DNA from: Clostridium sp. CAG:169
Lineage (GTDB): Bacteria > Bacillota > Clostridia > Oscillospirales > Ruminococcaceae
Length of the DNA: 31,361 nucleotides
Direction of reading: 5' to 3'
Assembly: GCA_000435195.1 (NCBI GenBank)
Contig: FR880255.1
Location: forward strand, 18,389-49,749
Shown: one piece after another, positions 1 through 8,044 of the stretch
Layout: every line of letters begins with the position of its first letter
Numbering within the stretch: the stretch's first letter is position 1
Notes under the pieces: generated by a model
Told to the model about the DNA's origin: nothing
Databases searched by the model: none
What the model saw: only the letters and a program-made list of their open reading frames with translations
Translations under genes and position numbers: made by a program

Positions 1-2192
1 AAGGAAAACCTGCCGCTGTCATAGCCGCGCGCCTTGGCTTCGGCAGTCTGTGCAAACAGCTGTCGAATATCGGTGAATACGCCGGTGTAGGTGGCAGGGT
101 TGGAGCGCGGCGTTCTTCCAATCGGACTCTGGCTGATTTCGATGACCTTATCCAGCTCCTCGATGCCTACGATTTCCTTGTGCTTGCCGGGACGCGCCTT
201 TGCCTGATTGAGTTTTGCTGCCAGCCCTTTATAGAGGATTTCATTGATAAGGGAAGATTTTCCCGAGCCGGACACGCCGGTCACTGCCGTAAAGGTTCCC
301 TGCGGGATGCTGGCGTTGACCTTTTTCAGGTTGTTTTGCTGCGCACCCTTGACGGTCAGCCATTTTCCGTTGCCCTCCCGTCGGGTTGCAGGCACCGGAA
401 TAAACTTTTTGCCGCTGAGATACTGCCCGGTCACCGAGCGGTCACACGCCATGATTTCCTCCAGAGTACCCGCACACACCACCTCGCCACCGTGTACACC
501 CGCTCCCGGTCCAATGTCCACGATATAGTCGGAGGCGTACATGGTATCCTCATCGTGTTCGACCACGATGACGGTGTTGCCCAGGTCACGCAGATGGCGC
601 AGGGTGGCAATCAGCTTGTCGTTGTCCCGCTGATGCAGTCCGATGCTCGGCTCGTCCAGAATATATAAAACACCCATCAGCGAGCTGCCGATCTGGGTAG
701 CCAGTCGGATACGCTGGCTTTCCCCGCCCGACAGGGTGGCAGAAGCACGGGACAGGGTCAGATATTCCAGTCCTACATTGCGCAAAAATTCCAGTCGGGA
801 GCGAATCTCCTTGATGACCTGATGGGAAATCTGCTGCTCCTTTTCGGTCAGTTGCAGCTGATCAAAAAAATCCAGCATCGCTGTTACCGACAGGCGGCAC
901 AGCTGGCTGATGTTCATGCCACCAATCAGCACCGACAAACTTTCCTTCTTTAAGCGGTCTCCGTGGCACTGCGGGCAGTCCACCGCATTCATCCAGGTGG
1001 TGATTTCCTCCCGCATCCAGTTGGAGGAAGTCTCCCGAAAACGACGTTCCAGGTTGTTGGCAACCCCTTCAAACTCGGTGTAGTAGGTGGATTTGATGTC
1101 CTGGGTGTCCCGCACCATCTTGATTTTTTCTCCCTTGGTGCCGTACAGCAGGATGTCCACCACCTGCTTGGGCAGCTCTTTAATCGGTGTGTCCAGCGAA
1201 AAATGGTAGTGCTCCGATAGACTCTGGTAGTACATCTGGGCGATGCCGCCCTCTGCGTAGTACCAGCCGCTTGCCCGAATCGCACCCTCTCGGATGCTTT
1301 TATCCTTATCCGGGATGACCAAATCCGGGTCGATACTCATAAAGGTGCCTAGACCCGTACATTTTTCACAGGCGCCGAACGGGTTATTGAAGGAGAACAT
1401 CCGCGGGTTCAGCTCCTCAATGCTGATGTTGTGCTCCGGACAGGCGTAGTTCTGGGAGAAGAGCATCTCCTCGCCGTCGATGACGTCCACCAGCACCAGT
1501 CCGCCGGTCAGATCGATGGCAGTTTCCAGCGAGTCGGTCAGGCGGGACTGGATGTCCTCCCGCACCACCAGTCGGTCCACTACAATCTCGATGTTGTGCT
1601 TTTTATTTTTTTCCAGAGCAATTTCCTCGCTCAGCTCGTACAAATTTCCATCCACCCGCACACGGACATAGCCGGATTTTTTTGCCCGCTCAAACTCCTT
1701 TTGATGGGTTCCTTTCTTTCCGCGCACAATCGGAGCCAGAATCTGGATTTTGGTCCGCTGCGGCAGCTCCATGATTTTGTCCACCATCTGGTCCACCGTC
1801 TGCTGGCGGATTTCCCTGCCGCACACCGGACAATGCGGGATGCCGATGCGGGCGTACAGCAAGCGCAGGTAGTCATAGATTTCGGTGACGGTGCCCACTG
1901 TGGAACGTGGGTTTTTAGAGGTGGTCTTCTGGTCGATGGAGATTGCCGGCGACAGACCGGTGATTTCGTCCACATCCGGTTTTTCCATCATTCCCAAAAA
2001 CTGGCGGGCATAGGAAGAAAGGCTTTCCATATACCTGCGCTGTCCGTCTGCGTAGATGGTATCGAAGGCAAGGGAGGATTTTCCCGAGCCGGAAAGTCCC
2101 GTAAAAACGACCAGCTTGTCGCGTGGAACCTCCAAATCAATATTCTTGAGGTTGTGCTCCCTTGCACCATGTATAATAATTTTATCGTTCAT
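1..2192 (-). CDS. uvrA: UvrA, excinuclease ABC subunit A (3' end cut by window)
   Basis: This is the DNA-damage sensor of nucleotide excision repair, an ABC-type ATPase dimer that loads UvrB on lesions. The first ~730 of a usual ~940 residues are present and the C-terminus lies off the left edge. Visible in order: Walker A GLSGSGKSS near the N-terminus followed by the family motif RRYMESLSSYARQF; a zinc-finger half CPVCGRE; CEKCTGLG and CPQCHGD cysteine pairs; ABC signature LSGGESQRIRLA and Walker B-like YILDEPS; then the second Walker A GVSGSGKSS. The window stops at RGYDSGRFS, just before the C-terminal zinc module. The ATG at 2192 is preceded by CAGGAGGACAGG. It is the third gene of the uvrB-nucleotidyltransferase-uvrA operon, 41 nt after the middle gene. 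Identity is certain from the motifs. Confidence 0.98.
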   Translation of the reverse strand, partial: MNDKIIIHGAREHNLKNIDLEVPRDKLVVFTGLSGSGKSSLAFDTIYADGQRRYMESLSSYARQFLGMMEKPDVDEITGLSPAISIDQKTTSKNPRSTVGTVTEIYDYLRLLYARIGIPHCPVCGREIRQQTVDQMVDKIMELPQRTKIQILAPIVRGKKGTHQKEFERAKKSGYVRVRVDGNLYELSEEIALEKNKKHNIEIVVDRLVVREDIQSRLTDSLETAIDLTGGLVLVDVIDGEEMLFSQNYACPEHNISIEELNPRMFSFNNPFGACEKCTGLGTFMSIDPDLVIPDKDKSIREGAIRASGWYYAEGGIAQMYYQSLSEHYHFSLDTPIKELPKQVVDILLYGTKGEKIKMVRDTQDIKSTYYTEFEGVANNLERRFRETSSNWMREEITTWMNAVDCPQCHGDRLKKESLSVLIGGMNISQLCRLSVTAMLDFFDQLQLTEKEQQISHQVIKEIRSRLEFLRNVGLEYLTLSRASATLSGGESQRIRLATQIGSSLMGVLYILDEPSIGLHQRDNDKLIATLRHLRDLGNTVIVVEHDEDTMYASDYIVDIGPGAGVHGGEVVCAGTLEEIMACDRSVTGQYLSGKKFIPVPATRREGNGKWLTVKGAQQNNLKKVNASIPQGTFTAVTGVSGSGKSSLINEILYKGLAAKLNQAKARPGKHKEIVGIEELDKVIEISQSPIGRTPRSNPATYTGVFTDIRQLFAQTAEAKARGYDSGRFS

Positions 2193-2233
2193 CCTGTCCT
2201 CCTGAGGGTTTGTTGTTGACCTTGGATTATTGA

Positions 2234-2899
2234 TTACAGCTGGCGCAGCAGTTCTGCGCTCCAATCAAACAGCTGCTCAAACGCTTCTTTTGCATCGACC
2301 GCTTCTCCCTGCTTATATTGTGCTGCCGTCAGCAGGATTTGGCGGTCGGTGCCGCACAGACACGCTTCCAGCTCGCTTGTGTTCATCGGATAGACACCGG
2401 TTCGCAGCCAGTGCAGATTTTGCAGTAGATAAAGGGTGGACTTGTACATCCTTGGCAGCTCCTGCTCCAGCTGTCCGCTGTGCAGATACCGATGGCACAG
2501 CTCATGGTAGAGGTTTCCCAGATTGAGCTTGAGATAAACCCGAACATCCTCCTGGGTGTAGGGCGGCATCAGCTCTTCCAGCTTTCCGTACAGGTCCAGC
2601 GTTTCATGCAGCATCAGACAGCTTTCCAAAGGGTTCCAGCCTGCCAGTTCCTTTCTGCCGCAGATAAAGCCGCAGCTTTTCTCCTTTTGTCCCAGCCGGC
2701 ACAGGATGTCCCTGTACTGCTGCAAATGAGGGATGCTCAGTTCCTCCAGCACAACCACTGCGTCGATGTCGCTGTTTTCGGTCGTCTCTCCACGTCGGCA
2801 GCTTCCCTGCAATCCCACATAGAGCAGCTGTTCTCCAAACTGTTGGCGCAGCAGCTGCACCAGATGTTCCATATATTTCTGTACTTCTTTTGGTTCCAT
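2234..2899 (-). CDS. Nucleotidyltransferase-fold protein inside the uvrBA operon
   Basis: A 221-aa protein with a polymerase-beta-type nucleotidyltransferase motif: G32-S33 followed by D44-x-D46 (GSCRRGETTENSDID), the pattern that binds Mg-NTP in minimal nucleotidyltransferases and aminoglycoside adenylyltransferases. The rest (about 85-221) is predicted helical, rich in Leu, Tyr and His, like the substrate-binding helical half of such enzymes. The substrate is not readable: it could be a small-molecule adenylyltransferase or a protein-modifying enzyme. The ATG at 2899 follows GGAGGGGAACAGG. The gene sits 30 nt after uvrB and 41 nt before uvrA, so it is almost certainly co-transcribed with both. 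No adjacent separate HEPN or antitoxin gene is seen, so a classical MNT/HEPN pair is not supported. Confidence 0.8.
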   Translation of the reverse strand: MEPKEVQKYMEHLVQLLRQQFGEQLLYVGLQGSCRRGETTENSDIDAVVVLEELSIPHLQQYRDILCRLGQKEKSCGFICGRKELAGWNPLESCLMLHETLDLYGKLEELMPPYTQEDVRVYLKLNLGNLYHELCHRYLHSGQLEQELPRMYKSTLYLLQNLHWLRTGVYPMNTSELEACLCGTDRQILLTAAQYKQGEAVDAKEAFEQLFDWSAELLRQL

Positions 2900-2929
2900 C
2901 CTGTTCCCCTCCCTGTCTGCTTTTGTTTT

Positions 2930-4978
2930 TTAACGTTTTTTTCTTCCCTTGTTCCCGCTGCTTTCCTGCGCATCCTTCATAATTTTCAGATTGGGATTGG
3001 CGGTGTACTGTTCTTTCAGCTTTTTGATTTTATCGCGCAGGTAAGCTGCGTGTTCAAACTCCAAAATCTGTGCGGCATTTTTCATCTCTGCCGTCAGCTT
3101 TTCGATGGTCGCACGCAACTCGGTCTGGCTCATCCGCTTTTTGCCCTTGCCCATCTTTTCGGTGTGCTCACGGGTAGAAATTTCCAAAATCTCCCGCACA
3201 TCCTTTTTGATGGTCTGTGGAACGATCCCATGCTCCTCGTTATATTTTAACTGCACCTCTCGGCGGCGGTAGGTTTCGCTGATGGCGCGCTCCATCGAAT
3301 CGGTGACCGAATCGGCGTACATGATAACCTTGCCGTTGGCATTTCGTGCCGCTCGTCCGATGGTCTGCACCAGCGAGGTTTCGCTGCGCAAAAAGCCTTC
3401 CTTGTCTGCATCCAGGATTGCCACCAGCGAAACCTCCGGGATGTCCAAGCCCTCTCGCAGCAGGTTGATGCCCACCAGCACATCAAATTCTCCAAGGCGC
3501 AGGTCGCGGATGATCTCCATTCGCTCGATGGTGTCGATGTCGTGGTGCATATACCGCACCCGAACACCCATGTTTTCAAAATAGCCGGTCAAATCCTCTG
3601 CCATCTTTTTGGTCAGGGTGGTCACCAGCACCCGCTCTCCCTTTTCGGTGCGGGCGTTGATTTCAGAAAGCAGATCGTCGATCTGTCCATCCACCGGGCG
3701 CACGTCGATCTCCGGGTCGACCAGACCGGTCGGTCGGATGACCTGCTCGACGATGCGGGCGCTCTTTTCCTTTTCAAAGGCGCCGGGCGTTGCACTGACA
3801 AAGATGACCTGATTGAGTTTCCCGTAAAATTCATCGAAGGTCAGCGGGCGGTTATCAAAGGCGGACGGCAGGCGGAAGCCATAATCCACCAGATTTTTTT
3901 TGCGCGCCTGGTCGCCGCCGTACATTCCTCTCACCTGCGGCAGGGTGACGTGCGACTCGTCCACAAACAGCAGAAAATCCTCCGGGAAGTAATCGAGCAG
4001 GGTATACGGGCAGCTGCCCGGCGCACGACCGGAAAGGACGCGGGAATAGTTTTCGATGCCCTTGCAAAAGCCGATTTCGGTCAGCATCTCCATATCATAG
4101 TTGGTGCGCTCCATGATGCGCTGCGCCTCAATCAGCTTGTCGTTGGCTTTAAAGTAAGCCACTCGCTGCTCCATCTCCTCGCGGATTTCTCCAAGCGCCT
4201 GCTGCATCTTCTCCCTCGGTACGATATAGTGGGACGCAGGGTAAATGGCAACGTGTGAAACTACATTTTTGATCTCTCCGGTGACGGTGTTGATTTCGGA
4301 AATGCGGTCCACCTCATCCCCGAAAAATTCCACCCGCACAGCGGTATCGCCCGAATAGGAGGGAAAAATTTCCACCACGTCGCCGCGCACCCGGAACTTG
4401 TTTCGGATAAAGTTGATGTCGTTGCGCTCATATTGCAGCTCGACCAGCTTTTTGGTCAGCTCGTCCCGCTCCTTGCGCATACCGGTCCGCAGGGAGATGA
4501 CCATATTGCGGTAGTCGATTGGGTCGCCCAGCGAATAGATGCAGGACACGCTGGCGACGATGATGACGTCCCGCCGCTCGGACAAAGCGGAGGTTGCCGA
4601 ATGGCGCAGCTTTTCGATTTCGTCATTGATGGCGCTGTCCTTTTCGATGTAGGTGTCGGTGTTGGCGATATAGGCTTCCGGCTGGTAATAGTCGTAGTAG
4701 GACACAAAGTATTCCACCGCATTGTTCGGAAAAAATGCCTTGAACTCCGAACACAGCTGTGCTGCCAGCGTCTTGTTGTGCGCCAGCACCAGCGTCGGGC
4801 GATTGACCTTCTGGATGATGTTTGCCATGGTGAAGGTTTTGCCTGAACCTGTCACTCCCAGCAGGGTCTGCTCCTTATCTCCGTGCAGCACGCCTTCTGC
4901 CAGCCGCTCGATCGCCTGCGGCTGGTCACCGGTCGGCTGATAGTCGCTGACCAGCTCAAATTTTTCTGTCTGCTCCAT
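2930..4978 (-). CDS. uvrB: UvrB, excinuclease ABC subunit B
   Basis: Damage-verifying helicase-like subunit of nucleotide excision repair, which receives DNA from UvrA and recruits UvrC. Its 682 residues match the usual family length. Visible: Walker A GVTGSGKTFTMANII near residue 40; the aromatic beta-hairpin region YYDYYQPEAYIANTDTYIEKD that clamps a DNA strand; DEAD-like VDESHVTLPQVRGMY; helicase motifs LLREGLDIPEVSLVAILDAD and QTIGRAARN; and a C-terminal UVR domain (TAEMKNAAQILEFEHAAYLR) that contacts UvrC. The ATG at 4978 has AGGAGG upstream. First gene of the operon, read from the promoter at 5015-5043. No LexA-type GAAC-N4-GTTC box was seen upstream, so SOS control is not evident. Confidence 0.98.
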   Translation of the reverse strand: MEQTEKFELVSDYQPTGDQPQAIERLAEGVLHGDKEQTLLGVTGSGKTFTMANIIQKVNRPTLVLAHNKTLAAQLCSEFKAFFPNNAVEYFVSYYDYYQPEAYIANTDTYIEKDSAINDEIEKLRHSATSALSERRDVIIVASVSCIYSLGDPIDYRNMVISLRTGMRKERDELTKKLVELQYERNDINFIRNKFRVRGDVVEIFPSYSGDTAVRVEFFGDEVDRISEINTVTGEIKNVVSHVAIYPASHYIVPREKMQQALGEIREEMEQRVAYFKANDKLIEAQRIMERTNYDMEMLTEIGFCKGIENYSRVLSGRAPGSCPYTLLDYFPEDFLLFVDESHVTLPQVRGMYGGDQARKKNLVDYGFRLPSAFDNRPLTFDEFYGKLNQVIFVSATPGAFEKEKSARIVEQVIRPTGLVDPEIDVRPVDGQIDDLLSEINARTEKGERVLVTTLTKKMAEDLTGYFENMGVRVRYMHHDIDTIERMEIIRDLRLGEFDVLVGINLLREGLDIPEVSLVAILDADKEGFLRSETSLVQTIGRAARNANGKVIMYADSVTDSMERAISETYRRREVQLKYNEEHGIVPQTIKKDVREILEISTREHTEKMGKGKKRMSQTELRATIEKLTAEMKNAAQILEFEHAAYLRDKIKKLKEQYTANPNLKIMKDAQESSGNKGRKKR

Positions 4979-5014
4979 TTTTCTGCCTCCTTTTTTTGTC
5001 GATTTCCTCTCTTG

Positions 5015-5043
5015 ATTTTAGCACTATGCAAACCGCAAGTCAA
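5015..5043 (-). promoter_or_regulatory. SigA-type promoter of uvrB operon
   Basis: On the minus strand, -35 TTGACT (5038-5043) and -10 TAAAAT (5015-5020) are separated by 17 nt, about 37 nt upstream of the uvrB start. Spacing and hexamers fit a vegetative promoter. The same two hexamers with the same spacing occur upstream of the dipeptidase at 31070-31098. Confidence 0.7.
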
Positions 5044-5102
5044 TTTCTTTTCCGTTAAAAGCGCAAGTTTTGTTGCTGTGCCCCGTTCTTTCTCAACAAA
5101 CG

Positions 5103-5138
5103 ATTCGGCAGACCTCCTGCTCAGGAGGTCTGCCGAAT
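5103..5138 (-). terminator. Terminator hairpin after the PEGA-like secreted protein gene
   Basis: Perfect 16-bp inverted repeat (ATTCGGCAGACCTCCT / AGGAGGTCTGCCGAAT) with a 4-nt GCTC loop, 36 nt downstream of the stop codon of the gene at 5175-6062. The minus-strand T tract (CGTTTGTTG) is weak. It could also protect the 3' end or insulate the uvrB promoter region just downstream. Confidence 0.7.
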
Positions 5139-5174
5139 GTGCAAAATGTAATTTTTTTCGAAGGTGTCTGCTTA

Positions 5175-6062
5175 CTACTCTCTCCAGTAGTTGTAACCAC
5201 GGCTGCTGCGTTTGTAGCGGTAGTATTCTCCATAGTAGTTATCCAGATAGATAACCTCGGTTTCATAGCCGTCCTTGGAGATGGTCAGACGGTCGTCGCG
5301 ATAACGGTTGCGATCCACATCAAAGGTGTTGCTGCCGCGGTCGGTGGTACCGATTTCGCTGCCGTTCCAACGAACGGTAGCGCCGGAAACGTCGCAGTCA
5401 AAGCTGATGCGGTCACCGCGGTCTACGATACCGGAAACGCCCAGGTCGCTGCGGTAGCCGTAGCTGCGTCCATTTCTGTAGTAGGTGCCGGAAGAACGAG
5501 GTCCGTAGTTGAAGCTGTCGATCTGCGTTCCTTCCTCATATTTCTTGATGTGGTGGCTCAAAAGACCTTTGACACAGTTCTCATTCTTTGCATAAACCGT
5601 GTCCACTTCGCTGTCGGCTTTTGCGGTCAATTTTGCCGCACCCGAGGTCAGATATGCTTTGGTAAGTTCACCCTCCACCACGATTCTTGCATCACCGTTG
5701 GAAAACAGGGTGTTGACATCTGCATCTTCGTCCAGATAGATGCTGTATTCTTTATCGAGCGTTTTGCTGATGCGCAGCTGATCGATGTCACCGGTCACTG
5801 TCACCTGCTTCTGCTCGCCCAGGCTGACCTTCTTGCTGCCGTCCTCCTTGTCAAGGAAAGAAACCGCGATGCCGCCTGCCGCACTCTGTCCCAGAAGAAT
5901 CTCGTCCTCCTCCAGCTGATAGGTAACGGTGTTTTCGCTGCTGGAAAGGGTCAGCTTGTTGTTTTGCAGCGAGATGCTGTACCCATTCTCTGCTGCGCTT
6001 GCGCCCACACCCATGGACAGGACCATTGTTGCTGTCATCAGCATTGCCAGCGTTTTTTTCAT
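5175..6062 (-). CDS. Secreted protein with C-terminal PEGA-like domain
   Basis: A 295-aa exported protein of unknown function. An earlier in-frame start exists at 6110, but the ATG at 6062 is chosen because it has AAGGAGGAG 8 nt upstream and begins a clean signal peptide: MKKT, a hydrophobic stretch to about residue 20, and an ASA-A cleavage region near 23. The middle (about 25-165) is predicted beta-rich, with Ser/Thr/Gly, acidic patches and alternating strands, like adhesin or beta-helix segments. Around residues 195-275 the pattern ATVRWNGSEIGTT... LTISKDGYETEVIYL resembles a PEGA domain, a small surface beta-domain. The last ~25 residues are unusually rich in Tyr and Arg. There is no sortase motif or lipobox, so the product is either released or held by the tail. 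It ends in two in-frame stops. It lies 73 nt after radC and may share its transcript. Confidence 0.8.
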   Translation of the reverse strand: MKKTLAMLMTATMVLSMGVGASAAENGYSISLQNNKLTLSSSENTVTYQLEEDEILLGQSAAGGIAVSFLDKEDGSKKVSLGEQKQVTVTGDIDQLRISKTLDKEYSIYLDEDADVNTLFSNGDARIVVEGELTKAYLTSGAAKLTAKADSEVDTVYAKNENCVKGLLSHHIKKYEEGTQIDSFNYGPRSSGTYYRNGRSYGYRSDLGVSGIVDRGDRISFDCDVSGATVRWNGSEIGTTDRGSNTFDVDRNRYRDDRLTISKDGYETEVIYLDNYYGEYYRYKRSSRGYNYWRE

Positions 6063-6135
6063 TTTCGTTCTCCTCCTTTTGGTCTTTGCAGGATATTTTT
6101 CCGTCTGCAAAGATACTTGACTTATACCCTAAAGC

Positions 6136-6858
6136 TTAAAAAAGCCTATGGTCCTTCATTGAATAAAATTCCTTATCGGTTATAACGAAATGGTCCAGCA
6201 GGTTTACTCCAATTTCCTGTAAAAAATCCTGCGCCTTGCGGGTCATCACGATGTCCTCCCGCGAGGGATGCACCAGACCGCTGGGATGGTTGTGTGCCAA
6301 AATGATGTCATGGACGTTGCGGTTGACACACAGCTGTGCGATCTGCCGCAGGGTGGTAGAGATACTGTCCGAAACACCGCTTTCCAGCTGCTCGCAGTGG
6401 CGCACCGCCTTTCCCGCATCCAGACAGACCAGCAAAAGTGCCTCGGTTTCTCTGCCTTGCAGCAGAGAGCAGAGGTATTCTCCCGCCTTCAAGGAGGAAT
6501 TGAGCACCACCTTTTGGCGGGCAGTTTGCTGCTGGGTGCAGCGACAGCGCATTGCCTGGGTCACCTTGAGCAGCCTTGCGACATTTTCTCCCACCCCTTC
6601 GATCTGCATCAGTTCTCGCGCGGGCGCTTCCAGTACCGCAGGCAGACTGCCGAACCGCTCGATCAGCCGATGGGCAATGGGATTGGTGTCCTTCTGCGGC
6701 ACCCCATAAAACAACAGCAGCTCCAGCAGCGTGTGATCCTCAAAGCCTCTTTCTCCCACTGCATCAAAACGCTTTTTCAGGCGGTCACGATGCCCTGCGT
6801 GCAGATTCGTCTTTTTACCTGCCGGGGCAGACTGTGTATTTTCTTTATGCTCTGTAAT
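6136..6858 (-). CDS. radC: RadC/MPN-family JAB-domain protein, probable ATT start
   Basis: RadC-family protein with an N-terminal helix-hairpin-helix-like part and a C-terminal JAB/MPN metal-binding domain. The metal motif is HNHPSG with downstream S..D (SREDIVMT). The biochemical role is still unsettled; the old link to recombination repair is not supported in E. coli. Translation from the GTG at 6759 would cut off the conserved GHRDRLKKRF block that begins the family. The frame continues upstream to a TGA with no ATG, GTG or TTG above that GTG. An ATT at 6858 lies exactly 7 nt after CAGGAGGG, giving a 240-residue protein (about 225 is usual) that includes GHRDRLKKRF. I therefore place the start at ATT. 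The gene is divergent from the pseudouridine synthase gene. Confidence 0.85.
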   Translation of the reverse strand: MTEHKENTQSAPAGKKTNLHAGHRDRLKKRFDAVGERGFEDHTLLELLLFYGVPQKDTNPIAHRLIERFGSLPAVLEAPARELMQIEGVGENVARLLKVTQAMRCRCTQQQTARQKVVLNSSLKAGEYLCSLLQGRETEALLLVCLDAGKAVRHCEQLESGVSDSISTTLRQIAQLCVNRNVHDIILAHNHPSGLVHPSREDIVMTRKAQDFLQEIGVNLLDHFVITDKEFYSMKDHRLF

Positions 6859-6886
6859 GGTTTTTCCCTCCTGCCCTTTGGCTGTG

Positions 6887-6914
6887 TTGCAAAATTTTCA
6901 TGGTATGTTATAAT
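6887..6914 (+). promoter_or_regulatory. Promoter of the pseudouridine synthase gene, extended -10
   Basis: -35 TTGCAA (6887-6892), 16-nt spacer, -10 TATAAT (6909-6914) preceded by TGT, giving an extended -10 (TGnTATAAT). The start codon is 53 nt downstream of the -10. Confidence 0.65.
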
Positions 6915-6935
6915 CATATCACCCAAGCCCTTCAA
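6907..6935 (-). promoter_or_regulatory. Candidate radC promoter overlapping the divergent promoter
   Basis: Minus-strand -35 TTGAAG (6930-6935), 17-nt spacer, -10 TATAAC (6907-6912), about 50 nt upstream of the proposed ATT start. The -10 shares bases with the -10 of the plus-strand promoter at 6887-6914. Confidence 0.5.
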
Positions 6936-6967
6936 AACCGCCGATCACAGAAAGAGGTCTATTCCTT

Positions 6968-7951
6968 ATGAAATCCTTCATTATCAATTCCAACGACGCC
7001 GGACAACGGGTCAGCAAATTTATAGAAAAAACAGTGCCCGCTCTGCCGCAGGGACTGCTGTACAAATCTTTTCGTCTTAAACGCATCAAGCTGAACAAAA
7101 AGCGCTGTCAGCCGCAGGACCGCCTTTCGCAGGGCGATTTGCTGGAACTGTACATCAACGACGAATTTTTCGGGGAAGGTCGTCAGGACCTGGTCTTTTT
7201 AAAGGTACCCGACCGCATCCAGGTGGTCTATGAGGACCAGAACATCCTGCTGGTGGACAAAAAGCCCGGACTGGTCGTCCACGAGGATGACGACAACACG
7301 CCGGACACCCTCATCAACCGTATCCTGCACTATCTGTACAACAAAGGGGAATATCAGCCGGATGCCGAGCAGAGCTTTGTTCCTGCTTTGTGCAACCGCA
7401 TCGACCGCAACACCGGCGGCATTGTCATCGCTGCCAAAAATGCGCAGGCGCTGCGCATCCTCAACCAGAAGGTGAAGGACCGCGAACTGACCAAACTCTA
7501 CCTGTGCCTGGTTCACGGCGTGATGCAGCCCAAAAGCGGGACCCTGCGCGACTTTCTTCTCAAGGACAGCCAGCGCAACCAGGTGCGTGTCTTTAAAAAT
7601 CAGGTGCCCGGCAGCAAGACCATCATCACCAGCTACCGCACCCTGCGCACCGACGGAAAAACCAGCCTGCTGGAGGTGGACCTCAAGACCGGACGCACCC
7701 ACCAGATCCGTGCGCACATGGCGTTTTACGGGCATCCGCTGGTCGGTGACACCAAATACGGCACCAACGCCCAGAACAAGGGCAACGGCTACCACCATCA
7801 GGCGCTGTATGCCTACAAGCTTCGCTTTTGTTTTTCCACCGATGCCGGCATTCTTTCCTATCTGGATGGCAAAGAATTTCAGGTGGAGCAGGTGGACTTT
7901 GCCCAACCACTCCTCTCAAAGGAAGGTTCATGTTCTACTCTTATAAGATAA
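6968..7951 (+). CDS. RluC/RluD-family RNA pseudouridine synthase
   Basis: Isomerises specific uridines to pseudouridine in rRNA or tRNA. Residues ~10-65 form an S4-like RNA-binding region (rich in Lys and Arg, ending in GDLLELYI). The catalytic block is LCNRIDRNTGGIVIAAKN with the essential Asp at 146; the family normally reads HRLDxxTSG, so Asn143 replaces His and Gly replaces Ser. Further motifs are LYLCLVHG, LLEVDLKTGRTHQIRAHM and HPLVGDTKYG. The 327-aa length is normal. ATG at 6968 has AGAGG 11 nt upstream. Which of RluC, RluD or another paralogue it matches, and hence the target uridine, cannot be told from sequence alone. It is a single-gene unit, convergent with the EamA gene, and no clear terminator is seen between them. 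Confidence 0.92.
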   Translation: MKSFIINSNDAGQRVSKFIEKTVPALPQGLLYKSFRLKRIKLNKKRCQPQDRLSQGDLLELYINDEFFGEGRQDLVFLKVPDRIQVVYEDQNILLVDKKPGLVVHEDDDNTPDTLINRILHYLYNKGEYQPDAEQSFVPALCNRIDRNTGGIVIAAKNAQALRILNQKVKDRELTKLYLCLVHGVMQPKSGTLRDFLLKDSQRNQVRVFKNQVPGSKTIITSYRTLRTDGKTSLLEVDLKTGRTHQIRAHMAFYGHPLVGDTKYGTNAQNKGNGYHHQALYAYKLRFCFSTDAGILSYLDGKEFQVEQVDFAQPLLSKEGSCSTLIR

Positions 7952-8044
7952 CGTTTTTTATCTCAAAATGCAATAGATTTTTTGAAACTTAGTCAGCCAT
8001 GATAGAAACCCCTTTGATTTTCTGTCAATTTGACAAATTTTCCG

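Noticed and set aside
2234..2899. MNT/HEPN toxin-antitoxin pair
   Set aside because: The nucleotidyltransferase has no separate HEPN partner gene and is much longer than minimal MNT proteins.
4979..5100. LexA/SOS box upstream of uvrB
   Set aside because: No GAAC-N4-GTTC or close variant could be read near the promoter.
5070..6185. 371-codon plus-strand open frame
   Set aside because: It is antisense of the secreted PEGA-like gene, which has a signal peptide, a ribosome binding site and a terminator.
8023..8035. Palindrome TGTCAATTTGACA between two convergent genes
   Set aside because: It is short, has no T tract of terminator type, and no promoter lies beside it, so no function can be supported.
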